A DNA stretch of 64,000 nucleotides from NCBI GenBank assembly GCA_028868995.1, contig JAGWTH010000010.1, positions 1 through 64,000 of the forward strand. Reading direction: 5' to 3'. This document shows positions 24,849 through 35,445 of the stretch, piece after piece. The notes beneath the pieces were generated by a model, which saw only the letters and a program-made list of their open reading frames with translations, searched no databases and was not told the DNA's origin. Within the stretch, counting starts at the first letter, position 1. Every line of letters begins with the position of its first letter. Origin of the DNA: Burkholderiales bacterium. Lineage in GTDB: Bacteria; Pseudomonadota; Gammaproteobacteria; Burkholderiales; Burkholderiaceae_C. The position numbers and the translations under genes are program-made.

Positions 24849-25400
24849 ATGTCCCAAGAAGCCCAGAATCCCAGCGACCTGCCCGAGGGCGCGGCGCCGG
24901 CCCCCGACGCGGCCGCCAACGACGGCGCCCAGCCGTCCGGGGCCGACTGGCAGGCCCAGGTGGCCGCCCTCAGCGCCCGCAACGCCGAACTGTCCGACCA
25001 GTTCCTGCGCGCCCAGGCCGAGATGCAGAACGTGCGCCGCCGCTCCGAGGAGGAAGTCGCCAAGGCCCGCAAGTTCGCCGTCGAGGGGCTTGCCGAGAGC
25101 CTGCTGCCCGTCTGCGACAGCCTGGAAGCCGGCCTGCAGCACCCCGACCAGACCCCCGAGCAGATCCGCGCCGGCGCCGAAGCCACCCTGCGCCAGCTGA
25201 AGTCGGCGCTGGAGCGCAACAAGGTCCTCGAGATCAACCCGGCGGCCGGCACGAAATTCGACCCCCACCAGCACCAGGCGATCTCCATGGTGCCCGCCGA
25301 CCAGGAGGCCAACACCGTGGTCTCGGTCCTGCAGAAGGGGTACCTGATCTCCGACCGGGTGCTGCGCCCCGCCCTGGTCACCGTCGCGGCGCCGAAATGA
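24849..25400 (+). CDS. grpE: Nucleotide exchange factor GrpE
   Basis: This 183-residue protein has a disordered acidic, proline-rich N-terminus (about 1-40), a coiled-coil region ([34 protein letters not shown]) and the C-terminal beta domain ending [51 protein letters not shown]. It releases ADP from DnaK and acts as a heat sensor. The start at ATG 24849 follows the sigma32 promoter. dnaK follows after a 91-bp gap. Confidence 0.96.
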   Translation: MSQEAQNPSDLPEGAAPAPDAAANDGAQPSGADWQAQVAALSARNAELSDQFLRAQAEMQNVRRRSEEEVAKARKFAVEGLAESLLPVCDSLEAGLQHPDQTPEQIRAGAEATLRQLKSALERNKVLEINPAAGTKFDPHQHQAISMVPADQEANTVVSVLQKGYLISDRVLRPALVTVAAPK

Positions 25401-25425
25401 GCGCGGCGGCTTGAATCCCTGACAC

Positions 25426-25434
25426 TTATCCACA
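25426..25434. promoter_or_regulatory. Perfect DnaA box TTATCCACA
   Basis: The exact 9-mer TTATCCACA, the high-affinity DnaA-box consensus, lies in the grpE-dnaK gap. It is a single copy, with no dnaA or origin genes nearby, so it may be a DnaA-modulated site or chance. Confidence 0.4.
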
Positions 25435-25491
25435 ACTAGCCAACAGACTGATTCACACCCCGCGCGGGCGTCCAGATACAGGAGAGAAGAA

Positions 25492-27432
<1,941 letters not shown>

Positions 27433-27449
27433 CGCCGGTTCCCACGGAT

Positions 27450-27486
27450 CGCCGCGTTCGACGGATTCCCGTCAACGCGGCGTTTT
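27450..27486 (+). terminator. Strong hairpin with T4 between dnaK and dnaJ
   Basis: Two stacked stems, CGCCGCGTT/AACGCGGCG enclosing GACGG/CCGTC, are followed by TTTT. It is likely a partial terminator or attenuator that lowers dnaJ relative to dnaK. Confidence 0.7.
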
Positions 27487-27507
27487 CGCTGTAGCACCTA
27501 GAGAACG

Positions 27508-28650
27508 ATGGCCACGAAACGCGATTACTACGAAGTCCTGGGCGTCCCCAAGAACGCGTCCGAGGACGAGATCAAGAAGGCTTATCGCAAGCTGGCGATG
27601 AAGTACCACCCTGACCGCAACCAGGGGGAAGGCGCCAAGGATGCCGAGGCCCGGTTCAAGGAGGCGAAGGAAGCGTACGAGATGCTCTCGGACGCGGAGA
27701 AGCGCTCCGCCTACGACCAGTTCGGCCACGCCGGCGTGGACCCGAACATGCGCGGCGGCCCGGGCGCGGAAGGCTTCGGCGGCTTCGCCGAGGCCTTCGG
27801 CGACATCTTCGGCGACATCTTCGGCCAGGCCCGGGGCGGCGGCGGCCGCGGCGGGCGCCAGGTCTACCGGGGCAGCGACCTGTCGTACGCGATGGAGATC
27901 TCCCTGGAAGAGGCGGCGAAGGGCAAGGACGCCCAGATCCGCATCCCTTCCTGGGACGAATGCGAGACCTGCCACGGTACCGGCGCCAAGCCGGGCACCC
28001 AGGCGAAGACCTGCACCACCTGCCACGGCCAGGGCGTGGTGCAGATGCGCCAGGGCTTCTTCAGCGTGCAGCAGACCTGCCCGCACTGCCGCGGCACCGG
28101 CAAGATCATCCCCGAGCCCTGCCAGACCTGCCACGGCCAGGGCAAGGTCAAGCGCCAGAAGACGCTGGAGGTGAAGATCCCGGCCGGCATCGACGACGGC
28201 ATGCGCATCCGCAGCGCCGGCAACGGCGAACCGGGCACCAACGGCGGCCCGCCGGGCGACCTGTTCATCGAGATCCGGCTGAAGAAGCACGCGATCTTCG
28301 AGCGCGACGGCGACGACCTGCACTGCGTGGTGCCCGTGAGCATCGCGCGCGCGGCGCTGGGCGGCGAGATCGAGGTGCCCACGCTGGACGGCAAGGCGGC
28401 GATCGACATCCCCGAGGGCACCCAGGCCGGCAAGCAGTTCCGCCTGCGCGGCAAGGGCATCAAGGGGGTGCGTTCCAGCTATGCGGGCGACCTGTACTGC
28501 CACATCGCCGTGGAGACGCCGGTGAAGCTCACCGAGCACCAGCGCAAGCTGCTGCGCGAACTCGACGAGTCCCTGAAGAAGGGCGGCGCCAAGCACTCGC
28601 CGAGCGAGGAGTCCTGGACGGACAAGCTGAAGGGCTTTTTCAGCGCCTAG
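27508..28650 (+). CDS. dnaJ: Molecular chaperone DnaJ (Hsp40)
   Basis: This 380-residue class A J-protein has a J domain with YHPDRN (HPD), a Gly/Phe-rich segment ([15 protein letters not shown]), and four zinc-binding repeats [32 protein letters not shown]. The C-terminal substrate-binding part includes [21 protein letters not shown]. It stimulates DnaK ATP hydrolysis. The ATG at 27508 has a weak purine-rich GAGAA site; expression depends on read-through of the preceding hairpin. Confidence 0.97.
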   Translation: MATKRDYYEVLGVPKNASEDEIKKAYRKLAMKYHPDRNQGEGAKDAEARFKEAKEAYEMLSDAEKRSAYDQFGHAGVDPNMRGGPGAEGFGGFAEAFGDIFGDIFGQARGGGGRGGRQVYRGSDLSYAMEISLEEAAKGKDAQIRIPSWDECETCHGTGAKPGTQAKTCTTCHGQGVVQMRQGFFSVQQTCPHCRGTGKIIPEPCQTCHGQGKVKRQKTLEVKIPAGIDDGMRIRSAGNGEPGTNGGPPGDLFIEIRLKKHAIFERDGDDLHCVVPVSIARAALGGEIEVPTLDGKAAIDIPEGTQAGKQFRLRGKGIKGVRSSYAGDLYCHIAVETPVKLTEHQRKLLRELDESLKKGGAKHSPSEESWTDKLKGFFSA

Positions 28651-28672
28651 CGGGTAAAAGCCGAAGCTTGTG

Positions 28673-28700
28673 AAAAAGGCGGCCGGCAGGCCGCTTTTTT
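28673..28700 (+). terminator. Rho-independent terminator after dnaJ
   Basis: AAAAAG then GCGGCC-GGCA-GGCCGC followed by T6, 23 bp after the dnaJ stop. The flanking A- and T-runs make it potentially bidirectional. Confidence 0.85.
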
Positions 28701-28798
28701 CGTCCGCGCGGCAGACTGTGTGGTGGCCGCAGGACACCCGCCCTGCGGCGACGCTTCTGCAAGGTGCCAAGCGCCGGGCTGCGGGCCACAATCCCTCC

Positions 28799-29344
28799 AT
28801 GGCCCTCAAGCTGTTCCGCACGACCGGCTATTCGACCCTGCTGATGCCGGGCGAGACCCGGGTCGCGCCGCATCCGGCGCGGCTGGTGCTGCGCGGCAGC
28901 CTGTGGCTGGCGATCGCCTGCAACGTGGGCGTGTGGCGCCTGCTGGCGCATGGCGGGGACTGGCGCGAGGCGATCGCCTCGGTGCTCCTCATCGGCGGCG
29001 CCAGCGGTGTCGTGCTGAGCCTGTTCGGCTGGCGGCGCACCCTCAAGCCGGCGCTCACGCTCGCCTTCCTCGCGGGTGCGGTGCTGGCCACCGGGCTGTG
29101 GAGCCAGCAGTTGCCGATCGCATCGGCCTGGCAGGGCCCGCCTTCCACCTGGCTGCCGGGCTGGACCAGCTTCATGCGCTGGCAGGCCCTGGCACTGCTG
29201 TTCCTGCTGGCGGTGGTGCCGATCGTCTCGGCCTGGAACGCCCAGGCGCGTCGCCTGTCCGGTCCGGCGCAGTTGAAATCCAACCTGCTGGGCGCCGGCC
29301 TCGCGGCAGCCGTCCTGGCGATCGGCGTGCTGCTGGCTCACTGA
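28799..29344 (+). CDS. Orphan N-terminal membrane domain of EptA-type phosphoethanolamine transferase
   Basis: This 181-residue membrane protein begins LFRTTGYSTLLMPGETRVAPHPARLVLRGSLWLAIACNVGVWRLL and continues with FGWRRTLKPALTLAFLAGAVLATGLW. It resembles the N-terminal transmembrane region of EptA-type phosphoethanolamine transferases (about five helices). The sulfatase-like catalytic domain is absent: the ORF stops at 29344 and the downstream DNA does not encode it. It may be a degenerate relative, or a stand-alone membrane partner. Its ATG follows the dnaJ terminator by about 100 bp. Confidence 0.6.
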   Translation: MALKLFRTTGYSTLLMPGETRVAPHPARLVLRGSLWLAIACNVGVWRLLAHGGDWREAIASVLLIGGASGVVLSLFGWRRTLKPALTLAFLAGAVLATGLWSQQLPIASAWQGPPSTWLPGWTSFMRWQALALLFLLAVVPIVSAWNAQARRLSGPAQLKSNLLGAGLAAAVLAIGVLLAH

Positions 29345-29389
29345 GGCCTTCCGTATTCATCGGTCGCCGTGACCGTGCCCGCCCCTACG

Positions 29390-29507
29390 TAGAATCCCCC
29401 GGTCACGCATTTGTGCCAATGGATAGACTGGGCTCGTGATGCACTGCATCGCACGTGAGAGCCATTTCAGGATTCCACTCGCCTCCGCTCGCGGAGGCAT
29501 TTTTTTT
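29390..29507 (+). ncRNA. Candidate small RNA
   Basis: In the 248-bp gap after the membrane gene, a TAGAAT -10-like hexamer (29390-29395, with GTGACC 15 bp upstream) precedes about 105 nt containing a hairpin around GATGC-ACT-GCATC within CTCGT...ACGTGAG. It ends in a terminator with T8. No ORF fits. It could alternatively be the 3' UTR of the membrane gene or a leader of the next gene. Confidence 0.32.
29481..29507 (+). terminator. Rho-independent terminator GCCTCCG-CTCG-CGGAGGC-A-T8
   Basis: Seven-bp GC-rich arms followed by T8, in the gap between the EptA-like domain gene and the DUF3014 gene. Confidence 0.85.
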
Positions 29508-29529
29508 GCCCGGGCCGCGCGTGTATAGT
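29507..29529 (+). promoter_or_regulatory. Promoter of DUF3014 gene
   Basis: TATAGT at 29524-29529 is a good -10. No clear -35 is seen at the expected spacing, where sequence runs through the T-run and GCCC. It lies about 64 bp before the ATG at 29593. Confidence 0.4.
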
Positions 29530-29592
29530 GGGGTTGCATTGGTACCCATGCGATGGGCGCCACGGCGCGCGGCGACCGCGCGAGGAGACCCC

Positions 29593-30498
29593 ATGGCAAG
29601 CGCGACGCATCGCCCCCCGCTCGAACGCAACCCTTCGCTGCGCGCCGACCCCGGCGACCGGCCCGACCTGCGCCGCGGCTCGCGCGCCGGGCGCTACGCC
29701 CTGCTCCTGCTCGCGCTGCTGGCCGGCGCGGCGGCGGCCTGGTACTGGTGGCAGCACCAGGCCGCCGAGCCGCCCCCGCCGGCTGCCCCGGTGACGGTGC
29801 GGGAGCCCGCGGCCCCTGCCCCGGCTGCGCCGACGCCCCCGGCCGCGGCCGTCGAGCACTACCCCCCGCCGCCGCCCGAGCCTTCGCCCATCCGGACCGG
29901 GCCGGATGTACTCGCGGCGCTGCAGCAACTGCTGGGCCCGGCCAGGGTCGCCGCGTTCCTGCAGACCGACGACTTCGTGCGGCGCGCCGTGGCGACGCTG
30001 GACAACCTGGGCCGCGACCATGCACCGCCGGCGGCCTGGCCCTTCAAGCCCACGCCCGGCCAGTTCCAGGTCGATGCACCGAGCGGCGACCAGGCGAGCG
30101 CCTCGGCGGCCAATGCGAAGCGCTACGACGCCTGGGTGACGATGGCCGAATCCGTGAACCCGGCCGCCGCGGCCGCCGTGTACCGCCGCATGTATCCGCT
30201 GCTGCAGCAAACCTACCGCGACCTGGGCTTCGGGGACCGCTCCTTCCACGAACGCGTCATCCAGGTGATCGACCTGCTGCTGGCCTCGCCCGAGCCGGCC
30301 CGGCCCCCGATGCTGCAGCTGCCGCAGGTGAAGGGCCCCTACCCGCTCGAGCGGCCCTGGGAGCACTACGAGTTTGCGGACCCGCAGCTGCAGTCGCTGG
30401 CCTCCGGCCAGAAGATCCTGGTGCGCATGGGCCTGGCGAACGAGCGCCGGGTCAAGGCGGTGCTGCGCAAGTTCCGCACGGAGCTGGCGACGAAATAG
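29593..30498 (+). CDS. DUF3014 domain protein, membrane-anchored
   Basis: This 301-residue protein has a short cytoplasmic N-terminus, one membrane helix (about residues 36-54, YALLLLALLAGAAAAWYWW), a proline/alanine-rich spacer (about 60-105) and a C-terminal DUF3014 region (LGPARVAAFLQTDDFVRRAVATLDNL; VNPAAAAAVYRRMYPLLQQTYRDLGF; ILVRMGLANERRVKAVLRKFR). The C-terminal domain would face the periplasm. Function is unknown. GAGGAGA precedes the chosen ATG; the ORF-track start upstream lies in the promoter. Confidence 0.75.
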   Translation: MASATHRPPLERNPSLRADPGDRPDLRRGSRAGRYALLLLALLAGAAAAWYWWQHQAAEPPPPAAPVTVREPAAPAPAAPTPPAAAVEHYPPPPPEPSPIRTGPDVLAALQQLLGPARVAAFLQTDDFVRRAVATLDNLGRDHAPPAAWPFKPTPGQFQVDAPSGDQASASAANAKRYDAWVTMAESVNPAAAAAVYRRMYPLLQQTYRDLGFGDRSFHERVIQVIDLLLASPEPARPPMLQLPQVKGPYPLERPWEHYEFADPQLQSLASGQKILVRMGLANERRVKAVLRKFRTELATK

Positions 30499-30518
30499 GC
30501 GCGCGCGGCGCGCCGGCC

Positions 30519-31631
30519 TCAGAACAGCGAGCCCTGCCCCGGCGGCGCCGGCGGCCGGAACAGGTCGGTGCGCAAGTCCTGCCGCCTGGCGTTGAAGCCC
30601 AGGCGCTTCGCGGCGCGCCCGAAGCGCTGGCGCAGCAGCTGCGCCCAGGTCCCCGCGCCCTTCATGCGGGTGGCGAAATCGCTGTCGTAATCCTTGCCGC
30701 CGCGCATGTCCTGGATGCGGTGCATCACACGTTCGGCGCGCTGCGGGAAGTGCATTGCCAGCCACTGCCGGAACAGCGGCGCCACCTCCCAGGGCAGCCG
30801 CAGCACCTGGTAGAAGGCCTCGCGCGCCCCCGCGTCCCAGGCGGCTTCCAGCACCTGCTCCAGGTCGTCGTTGAGGAAGGGGATCTGCGGCGCCAGGCTC
30901 ACGCCGCAGGGCACGCCGTGCTCCGCCAGGGTGCGCAGCAGGCGCAGCCGCCGGTGCGGCGCAGCGGCGCGCGGCTCCAGCTTGCGGGCCAGGTCGGCGT
31001 CGAGCGTCGTGATCGTCACGAACACCGTCACGAGCCCCTGCCGCGCCATCGGTGCGATCAGGTCGAGGTCACGCTCCACCCCGGCGGACTTGGTGACCAG
31101 GCCGAAGGGATGGTTCGTCCCATGCAGCACCTCGATCAGGCCGCGCGTCAGGCGCAGCTCGCGCTCGACGGGCTGGTAGCAGTCGGTGGCGCTGCCCAGG
31201 GCGATCAGTTCCGGCCGGTAGGACCGGCGCCCGAGCTCCGCGCGCAGCAGGTCGGCCGCGTTGCGCTTGGCGATGATCTTCGTCTCGAAATCCAGCCCCG
31301 GCGAGAGGTTCAGGTAGCCGTGCGTGGGCCGGGCGTAGCAGTAGATGCAGCCGTGCTCGCAGCCGCGGTACGGGTTCACGGACTGGCCGAAGTAGATGTC
31401 CGGCGAGTCGTTGGTCGTGATGATGCTGCGCGCCGTCTCCCAGATCACTTCGGTGCGCGGGGCCGGGGCGGCGTCCTCTTCAGCCGCCGGCCAGCCGTCG
31501 TCGAAGGCCTCGCGGGCAGCGCGCTCGAACCGGTGCGGGAAGGCGTTCGCGGTGCCGCGGCCCTTGAGCGCCGCCAGCGGCACACGCACCTCGTCCACGC
31601 GCGAGTCGGTGCTCCGGTCGATACTGTCCAT
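30519..31631 (-). CDS. PA0069 family radical SAM protein (SplB-like)
   Basis: This 370-residue protein has the cluster-binding motif CEHGCIYC in NPYRGCEHGCIYCYARPTHGYL and an SplB-like radical SAM body (LALGSATDCYQPVERELRLTRGLIEVL; LITKSAGVERDLDLI-type block). It belongs to the PA0069 family; the Pseudomonas gene is part of the LexA regulon. A LexA box overlaps the annotated start, so the true start may be a GTG about 11-16 codons downstream (V12, V15 or V17), still before the conserved LKGRGTANAFPHRF. A DNA-repair-related role is inferred from SOS control and similarity to spore photoproduct lyase. Confidence 0.85.
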   Translation of the reverse strand: MDSIDRSTDSRVDEVRVPLAALKGRGTANAFPHRFERAAREAFDDGWPAAEEDAAPAPRTEVIWETARSIITTNDSPDIYFGQSVNPYRGCEHGCIYCYARPTHGYLNLSPGLDFETKIIAKRNAADLLRAELGRRSYRPELIALGSATDCYQPVERELRLTRGLIEVLHGTNHPFGLVTKSAGVERDLDLIAPMARQGLVTVFVTITTLDADLARKLEPRAAAPHRRLRLLRTLAEHGVPCGVSLAPQIPFLNDDLEQVLEAAWDAGAREAFYQVLRLPWEVAPLFRQWLAMHFPQRAERVMHRIQDMRGGKDYDSDFATRMKGAGTWAQLLRQRFGRAAKRLGFNARRQDLRTDLFRPPAPPGQGSLF

Positions 31632-31641
31632 TCGTACAGTA
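31622..31641. promoter_or_regulatory. LexA (SOS) box TACTGT-N8-ACAGTA
   Basis: TACTGTCCATTCGTACAGTA matches all conserved positions of the LexA consensus TACTGT(AT)4ACAGTA. It overlaps the ATG of the radical SAM gene and lies in the 40-bp gap after the nitronate monooxygenase gene. Confidence 0.85.
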
Positions 31642-31671
31642 TGCCACCGGAAGCGGCGCGGCGGGGGGACT

Positions 31672-32649
31672 TCAGGCCGGTGTCGGCACCGGCAGGGACA
31701 GGCGCGACCGCGCTTCCGCGTACTCGCGCTTCAGGCGCGTGACCAGTTCGGCGACGTGCACCACTTCCTTCACCGCGCCGATGCCCTGGCCGGAGCCCCA
31801 GATGTCCTTCCAGGCCTTCTTGCTGCCCTCACCGCCGCCGAAGCTCATCTTGCTCGGGTCGCTCTCGGGCAGGTGGTCCGGGTCGAGGCCGGAGGCGCGG
31901 ATGCTGGACTTCAGGTAGTTGCCGTGCACGCCGGTGAACAGGCTCGAATACACGATGTCGTCCGAGGTGCCTTCGACGATCGCCTGCTTGTAGGCGTCGC
32001 TGGCGCGCGCCTCGACGGTGGCGATGAAGGCCGAGCCGATGTAGGCGAAATCCGCGCCCATCGCCTGCGCCGCGAGGATGGCGCCCCCGTTGGCGATGGC
32101 GCCCGACAGCGCGATCGGGCCGTCGAACCACTCGCGGATCTCCTGCACCAGCGCGAACGGGCTCTTGACGCCCGCATGGCCGCCGGCGCCGGCCGCCACC
32201 GCGATGAGGCCGTCGGCGCCCTTCTCGACCGCCTTGTGGGCGAAGCTGTTGTTGATCACGTCGTGCAGCACCACGCCGCCGTAGGAGTGGATCGCGTCGT
32301 TGACGTCGGGACGCGCGCCGAGCGAGGTGATGATGATCGGCACCTTGCGCCGGACCACCGCTTCCATGTCGTGCTCGAGGCGGTCGTTGCTCTTGTGCAC
32401 GATCTGGTTGATCGCATAGGGCGCCGCCGGCCGGTCGGGATGGGCGCGATTGTGCGCCGCCAGCCCCTCCTCGATCTCGTGCAGCCACTCGTCCAGCTGC
32501 GAGGCCGGGCGCGCGTTGAGCGCCGGCATCGAGCCGACGATGCCGGCCTTGCACTGCTCGATCACCAGCTTCGGGGTGCTGATGATGAACATCGGCGAGG
32601 CGATCACCGGCAGGGGGAGGTTGCGCAGGACGGGCGGCAGCTTCGACAT
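31672..32649 (-). CDS. Nitronate monooxygenase
   Basis: This 325-residue FMN-dependent TIM-barrel protein of the NMO/2-nitropropane dioxygenase family has PVIASPMFIIS, IVGSMPALNARP, VAAGAGGHAG and the flavin phosphate segment IALSGAIANGGAILAAQAMGADFAYIGSAFIAT. It would oxidise alkyl nitronates with O2. It lies 13 bp downstream of an acyl-CoA dehydrogenase gene on the same strand and is probably cotranscribed with it. The ATG at 32649 has an AGGAGTCCC site. Confidence 0.9.
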   Translation of the reverse strand: MSKLPPVLRNLPLPVIASPMFIISTPKLVIEQCKAGIVGSMPALNARPASQLDEWLHEIEEGLAAHNRAHPDRPAAPYAINQIVHKSNDRLEHDMEAVVRRKVPIIITSLGARPDVNDAIHSYGGVVLHDVINNSFAHKAVEKGADGLIAVAAGAGGHAGVKSPFALVQEIREWFDGPIALSGAIANGGAILAAQAMGADFAYIGSAFIATVEARASDAYKQAIVEGTSDDIVYSSLFTGVHGNYLKSSIRASGLDPDHLPESDPSKMSFGGGEGSKKAWKDIWGSGQGIGAVKEVVHVAELVTRLKREYAEARSRLSLPVPTPA

Positions 32650-32662
32650 CGGGACTCCTGGT

Positions 32663-34453
32663 TCAGAACGCTTCCAGCGGCAGCGCCATGACGCTCTCGC
32701 CGCCTTCGACGATGGCGTCGCGCATGCCCGGCGCCCTGGCCAGGATGTGCTCCGCGTAGAAGCGCGCGGTCTCGATCTTCGCGCGCATGAACTCCGGATC
32801 CTGTCCCTTTTGCAACAGGTCCTCGGCCACCAGCAGCGAGCGCGCCAGCTGCCAGCCCGCGACCAGGTTGCCGGCCAGCAGGAGGTAGGGCACGGAGCCG
32901 GCGAACGCCGCATTGGGCGAGGCCTTGCCCTGCTGCACGATGAAGCCGACGACGTCCTGGAAGGCCTTGCGGGCCGCGCCCAGGCGACGGGCCATCGCCC
33001 GGGCGGCGGCGCTGTCGCGCGCGGCCAGCTCCCGCTCGGTGTGCTCGATGCGCGCGGCGACCAGCTGCGCGGTGCGCCCGCCGTCGCGGGCGGTCTTGCG
33101 GCCCACCAGGTCGTTGGCCTGGATCGCCGTGGTGCCCTCGTAGATGGTCAGGATCCGGGCGTCGCGGTAGTACTGGGCGGCGCCGGTCTCCTCGATGAAG
33201 CCCATGCCGCCGTGCACCTGCACGCCCAGCGAGGTGACCTCCAGGCTCATCTCGGTGCTGTAGCCCTTGACCAGCGGCACCAGGAATTCGTAGACGGCCT
33301 GGTTCTCCTTGCGCACGGCCTCGTCGTAATGATGGTGCGCGGCGTCGTAGGCCGCCGCGGCCACGCTGGCCATCGCGCGGCAGCCCTCGGTCTGGGCGCG
33401 CATGGTCATGAGCATGCGGCGCACGTCCGGATGGTGGATGATGGTCGCCGGGCCGTTGACCGAGCCGTCCACCGGGCGCGACTGCACGCGGTCGCGCGCG
33501 TAGTCCACGGCCTTCTGGTAGGCCCGCTCGGCCACCGCGATGCCCTGCACGCCCACGGCGTAGCGGGCGGCGTTCATCATGATGAACATGTACTCCAGGC
33601 CGCGGTTCTCCTCGCCCACGAGGAAACCGGTCGCCCCCCCATGGTCGCCGAACTGCAGCACGGCGGTCGGCGAGGCCTTGATGCCCAGCTTGTGCTCGAT
33701 GCTCACGCAGTGCACGTCGTTGCGCGCGCCCGGCGTGCCGTCCGCGTTGACCAGGAACTTGGGCACGACGAACAGGCTGATGCCCTTCACGCCCTCGGGC
33801 GCGCCGGGCACGCGGGCCAGCACCAGGTGGACGATGTTGTCCGCCATGTCGTGCTCGCCGTAGGTGATGAAGATCTTGGTGCCGAAGACCTTGTAGCTGC
33901 CGTCGCCTTGCGGCTCGGCCCGGGTGCGCACCAGGGAGAGGTCGCTGCCGGCCTGCGGCTCGGTCAGGTTCATGGTGCCGGTCCACTCGCCGCTCACCAG
34001 CTTGTCGAGGTAGACGGACTTCAGGTCGTCCGAGCCCGCGGTCAGCAGCGCCTCGATCGCGCCGTCGGTCAGCAGCGGGCACAGCGCGAAGCTGAGGTTG
34101 GCGGAGTTCAGCATCTCGACGCAGGCCGCGCCGATGGTCTTGGGCAGGCCCTGGCCGCCGAAGTCGCCGGGGTGCTGCAGGCCCTGCCAGCCGCCCTCGG
34201 CGAACTGCTTGTAGGCCGCCACGAAGCCCGGGGTCGTCGTGACCTGACCGTCCTTCCAGCTGGAAGGATTGCGGTCGCCGTCGACGTTCAGCGGCGCGAC
34301 CACGCCCTCGTTGAACCGGGCGCACTCCTCCAGCACGGCCTGCGCCGTCTCGAGGCCGGCCTCCTCGAAGCCGGGCAACTTGGCGATCTGCTCGATGACG
34401 GCCAGGTGTTCGATGTCGAACAGCATGTCCTTGAGGGGGGCGCGGTAGCTCAT
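32663..34453 (-). CDS. Acyl-CoA dehydrogenase, DmdC-like with C-terminal domain
   Basis: This 596-residue flavoprotein starts YRAPLKDMLFDIEHLAVIEQIAKLPGF, the N-terminal extension of the DmdC-like branch. Core motifs are MNLTEPQAGSDLSLVRT, GTKIFITYGEHDMADNIVHLVLAR and catalytic ILTIYEGTTAIQANDLVGRK, followed by the extra C-terminal helical domain. The native substrate is unknown. It is a paralogue of the enzyme at 20479. It follows etfBA on the same strand, so it shares an operon with its likely electron acceptor. Confidence 0.9.
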   Translation of the reverse strand: MSYRAPLKDMLFDIEHLAVIEQIAKLPGFEEAGLETAQAVLEECARFNEGVVAPLNVDGDRNPSSWKDGQVTTTPGFVAAYKQFAEGGWQGLQHPGDFGGQGLPKTIGAACVEMLNSANLSFALCPLLTDGAIEALLTAGSDDLKSVYLDKLVSGEWTGTMNLTEPQAGSDLSLVRTRAEPQGDGSYKVFGTKIFITYGEHDMADNIVHLVLARVPGAPEGVKGISLFVVPKFLVNADGTPGARNDVHCVSIEHKLGIKASPTAVLQFGDHGGATGFLVGEENRGLEYMFIMMNAARYAVGVQGIAVAERAYQKAVDYARDRVQSRPVDGSVNGPATIIHHPDVRRMLMTMRAQTEGCRAMASVAAAAYDAAHHHYDEAVRKENQAVYEFLVPLVKGYSTEMSLEVTSLGVQVHGGMGFIEETGAAQYYRDARILTIYEGTTAIQANDLVGRKTARDGGRTAQLVAARIEHTERELAARDSAAARAMARRLGAARKAFQDVVGFIVQQGKASPNAAFAGSVPYLLLAGNLVAGWQLARSLLVAEDLLQKGQDPEFMRAKIETARFYAEHILARAPGMRDAIVEGGESVMALPLEAF

Positions 34454-34477
34454 GGTTCTCTCCGGGAATGTCATGGC

Positions 34478-34500
34478 TCCCTCCCCGTCCGGGGGAGGGA
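34478..34500. repeat. REP-like hairpin TCCCTCCCC-GTCCG-GGGGAGGGA
   Basis: Perfect 9-bp arms between etfA and the acyl-CoA dehydrogenase gene, with the same core as the repeat at 16891-16911. There is no T-run. Confidence 0.65.
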
Positions 34501-34510
34501 GGTCCTGGCC

Positions 34511-35443
34511 TTACAGCGCCTTGACCAGCTCCGGCACGGCCTGGAACAGGTCGGCCTCGAGGCCATAGTCGGCCACGCTGAAGATCGGCGCTTCCGGGTC
34601 CTTGTTGATCGCCACGATCACCTTGGAGTCCTTCATGCCCGCCAGGTGCTGGATCGCGCCGCTGATGCCCAGCGCCACGTACAGCTGCGGCGCCACGATC
34701 TTGCCGGTCTGGCCGACCTGCAGGTCGTTGGGCGCGTAGCCGGCATCCACCGCGGCGCGGCTCGCACCGATCGCTGCGCCCAGCTTGTCCGCCAAAGGCG
34801 TCAGCACTTCCTGGAACTTCTCCGAGGAGCCCAGCGCGCGGCCGCCGGAGACGATGATCTTGGCGGCGGTGAGCTCGGGCCGGTCGCTCTTGGCGATCTC
34901 CTGGCCGAGGAAGGCGCTCTTGCCGCTGTCGGCCACCGCAGCCGCGGATTCCACCGCGGCGCTGCCGCCGGTGGCCGCGGCCGCGTCGAAGCCGGTCGTG
35001 CGCACCGTGATCACCTTCACCGGGTCGGCGCTCTGCACCGTGGCGATGGCGTTGCCGGCGTAGATCGGGCGCTCGAAGGTGTCGGGGCTGTCGACCTTGG
35101 TGATGTCGGAGATCTGCGCCACGTCCAGCCTGGCGGCGACGCGCGGGGCGACGTTCTTGCCGCCGGCGGTGGCCGGGAACAGGATGTGGCTGTAGCTGCC
35201 GGCGATCGCCAGCACCTGCGCGGCCACGTTCTCGGCCAGGCCGTGCTCGAACTGCGCGCCGTCGGCGTGGATCACCTTGGCCACGCCGGCGATCTGCGCG
35301 GCAGCCTTGGCGGCCTCGCCGGCGTTCGCGCCGGCGACCAGCACGTGCACGTCGCCGCCGCAGGCGGCCGCGGCCGTCACGGTGTTCAGCGTCGCGGCCT
35401 TGATGGATTGGTTGTCGTGTTCGGCAATGACGAGGGAGGCCAT
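34511..35443 (-). CDS. etfA: Electron transfer flavoprotein alpha subunit
   Basis: This 310-residue protein begins [25 protein letters not shown] and has the C-terminal FAD domain signature [70 protein letters not shown]. It forms a heterodimer with EtfB and passes electrons from acyl-CoA dehydrogenases to ETF:quinone oxidoreductase. It begins 2 bp after the etfB stop. Confidence 0.97.
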   Translation of the reverse strand: MASLVIAEHDNQSIKAATLNTVTAAAACGGDVHVLVAGANAGEAAKAAAQIAGVAKVIHADGAQFEHGLAENVAAQVLAIAGSYSHILFPATAGGKNVAPRVAARLDVAQISDITKVDSPDTFERPIYAGNAIATVQSADPVKVITVRTTGFDAAAATGGSAAVESAAAVADSGKSAFLGQEIAKSDRPELTAAKIIVSGGRALGSSEKFQEVLTPLADKLGAAIGASRAAVDAGYAPNDLQVGQTGKIVAPQLYVALGISGAIQHLAGMKDSKVIVAINKDPEAPIFSVADYGLEADLFQAVPELVKAL

Positions 35444-35445
35444 GT

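Noticed and set aside
24714-25491. CIRCE element for HrcA control of the chaperone genes
   Set aside because: No TTAGCACTC-N9-GAGTGCTAA was found upstream of grpE or dnaK; only the sigma32 promoter is supported.
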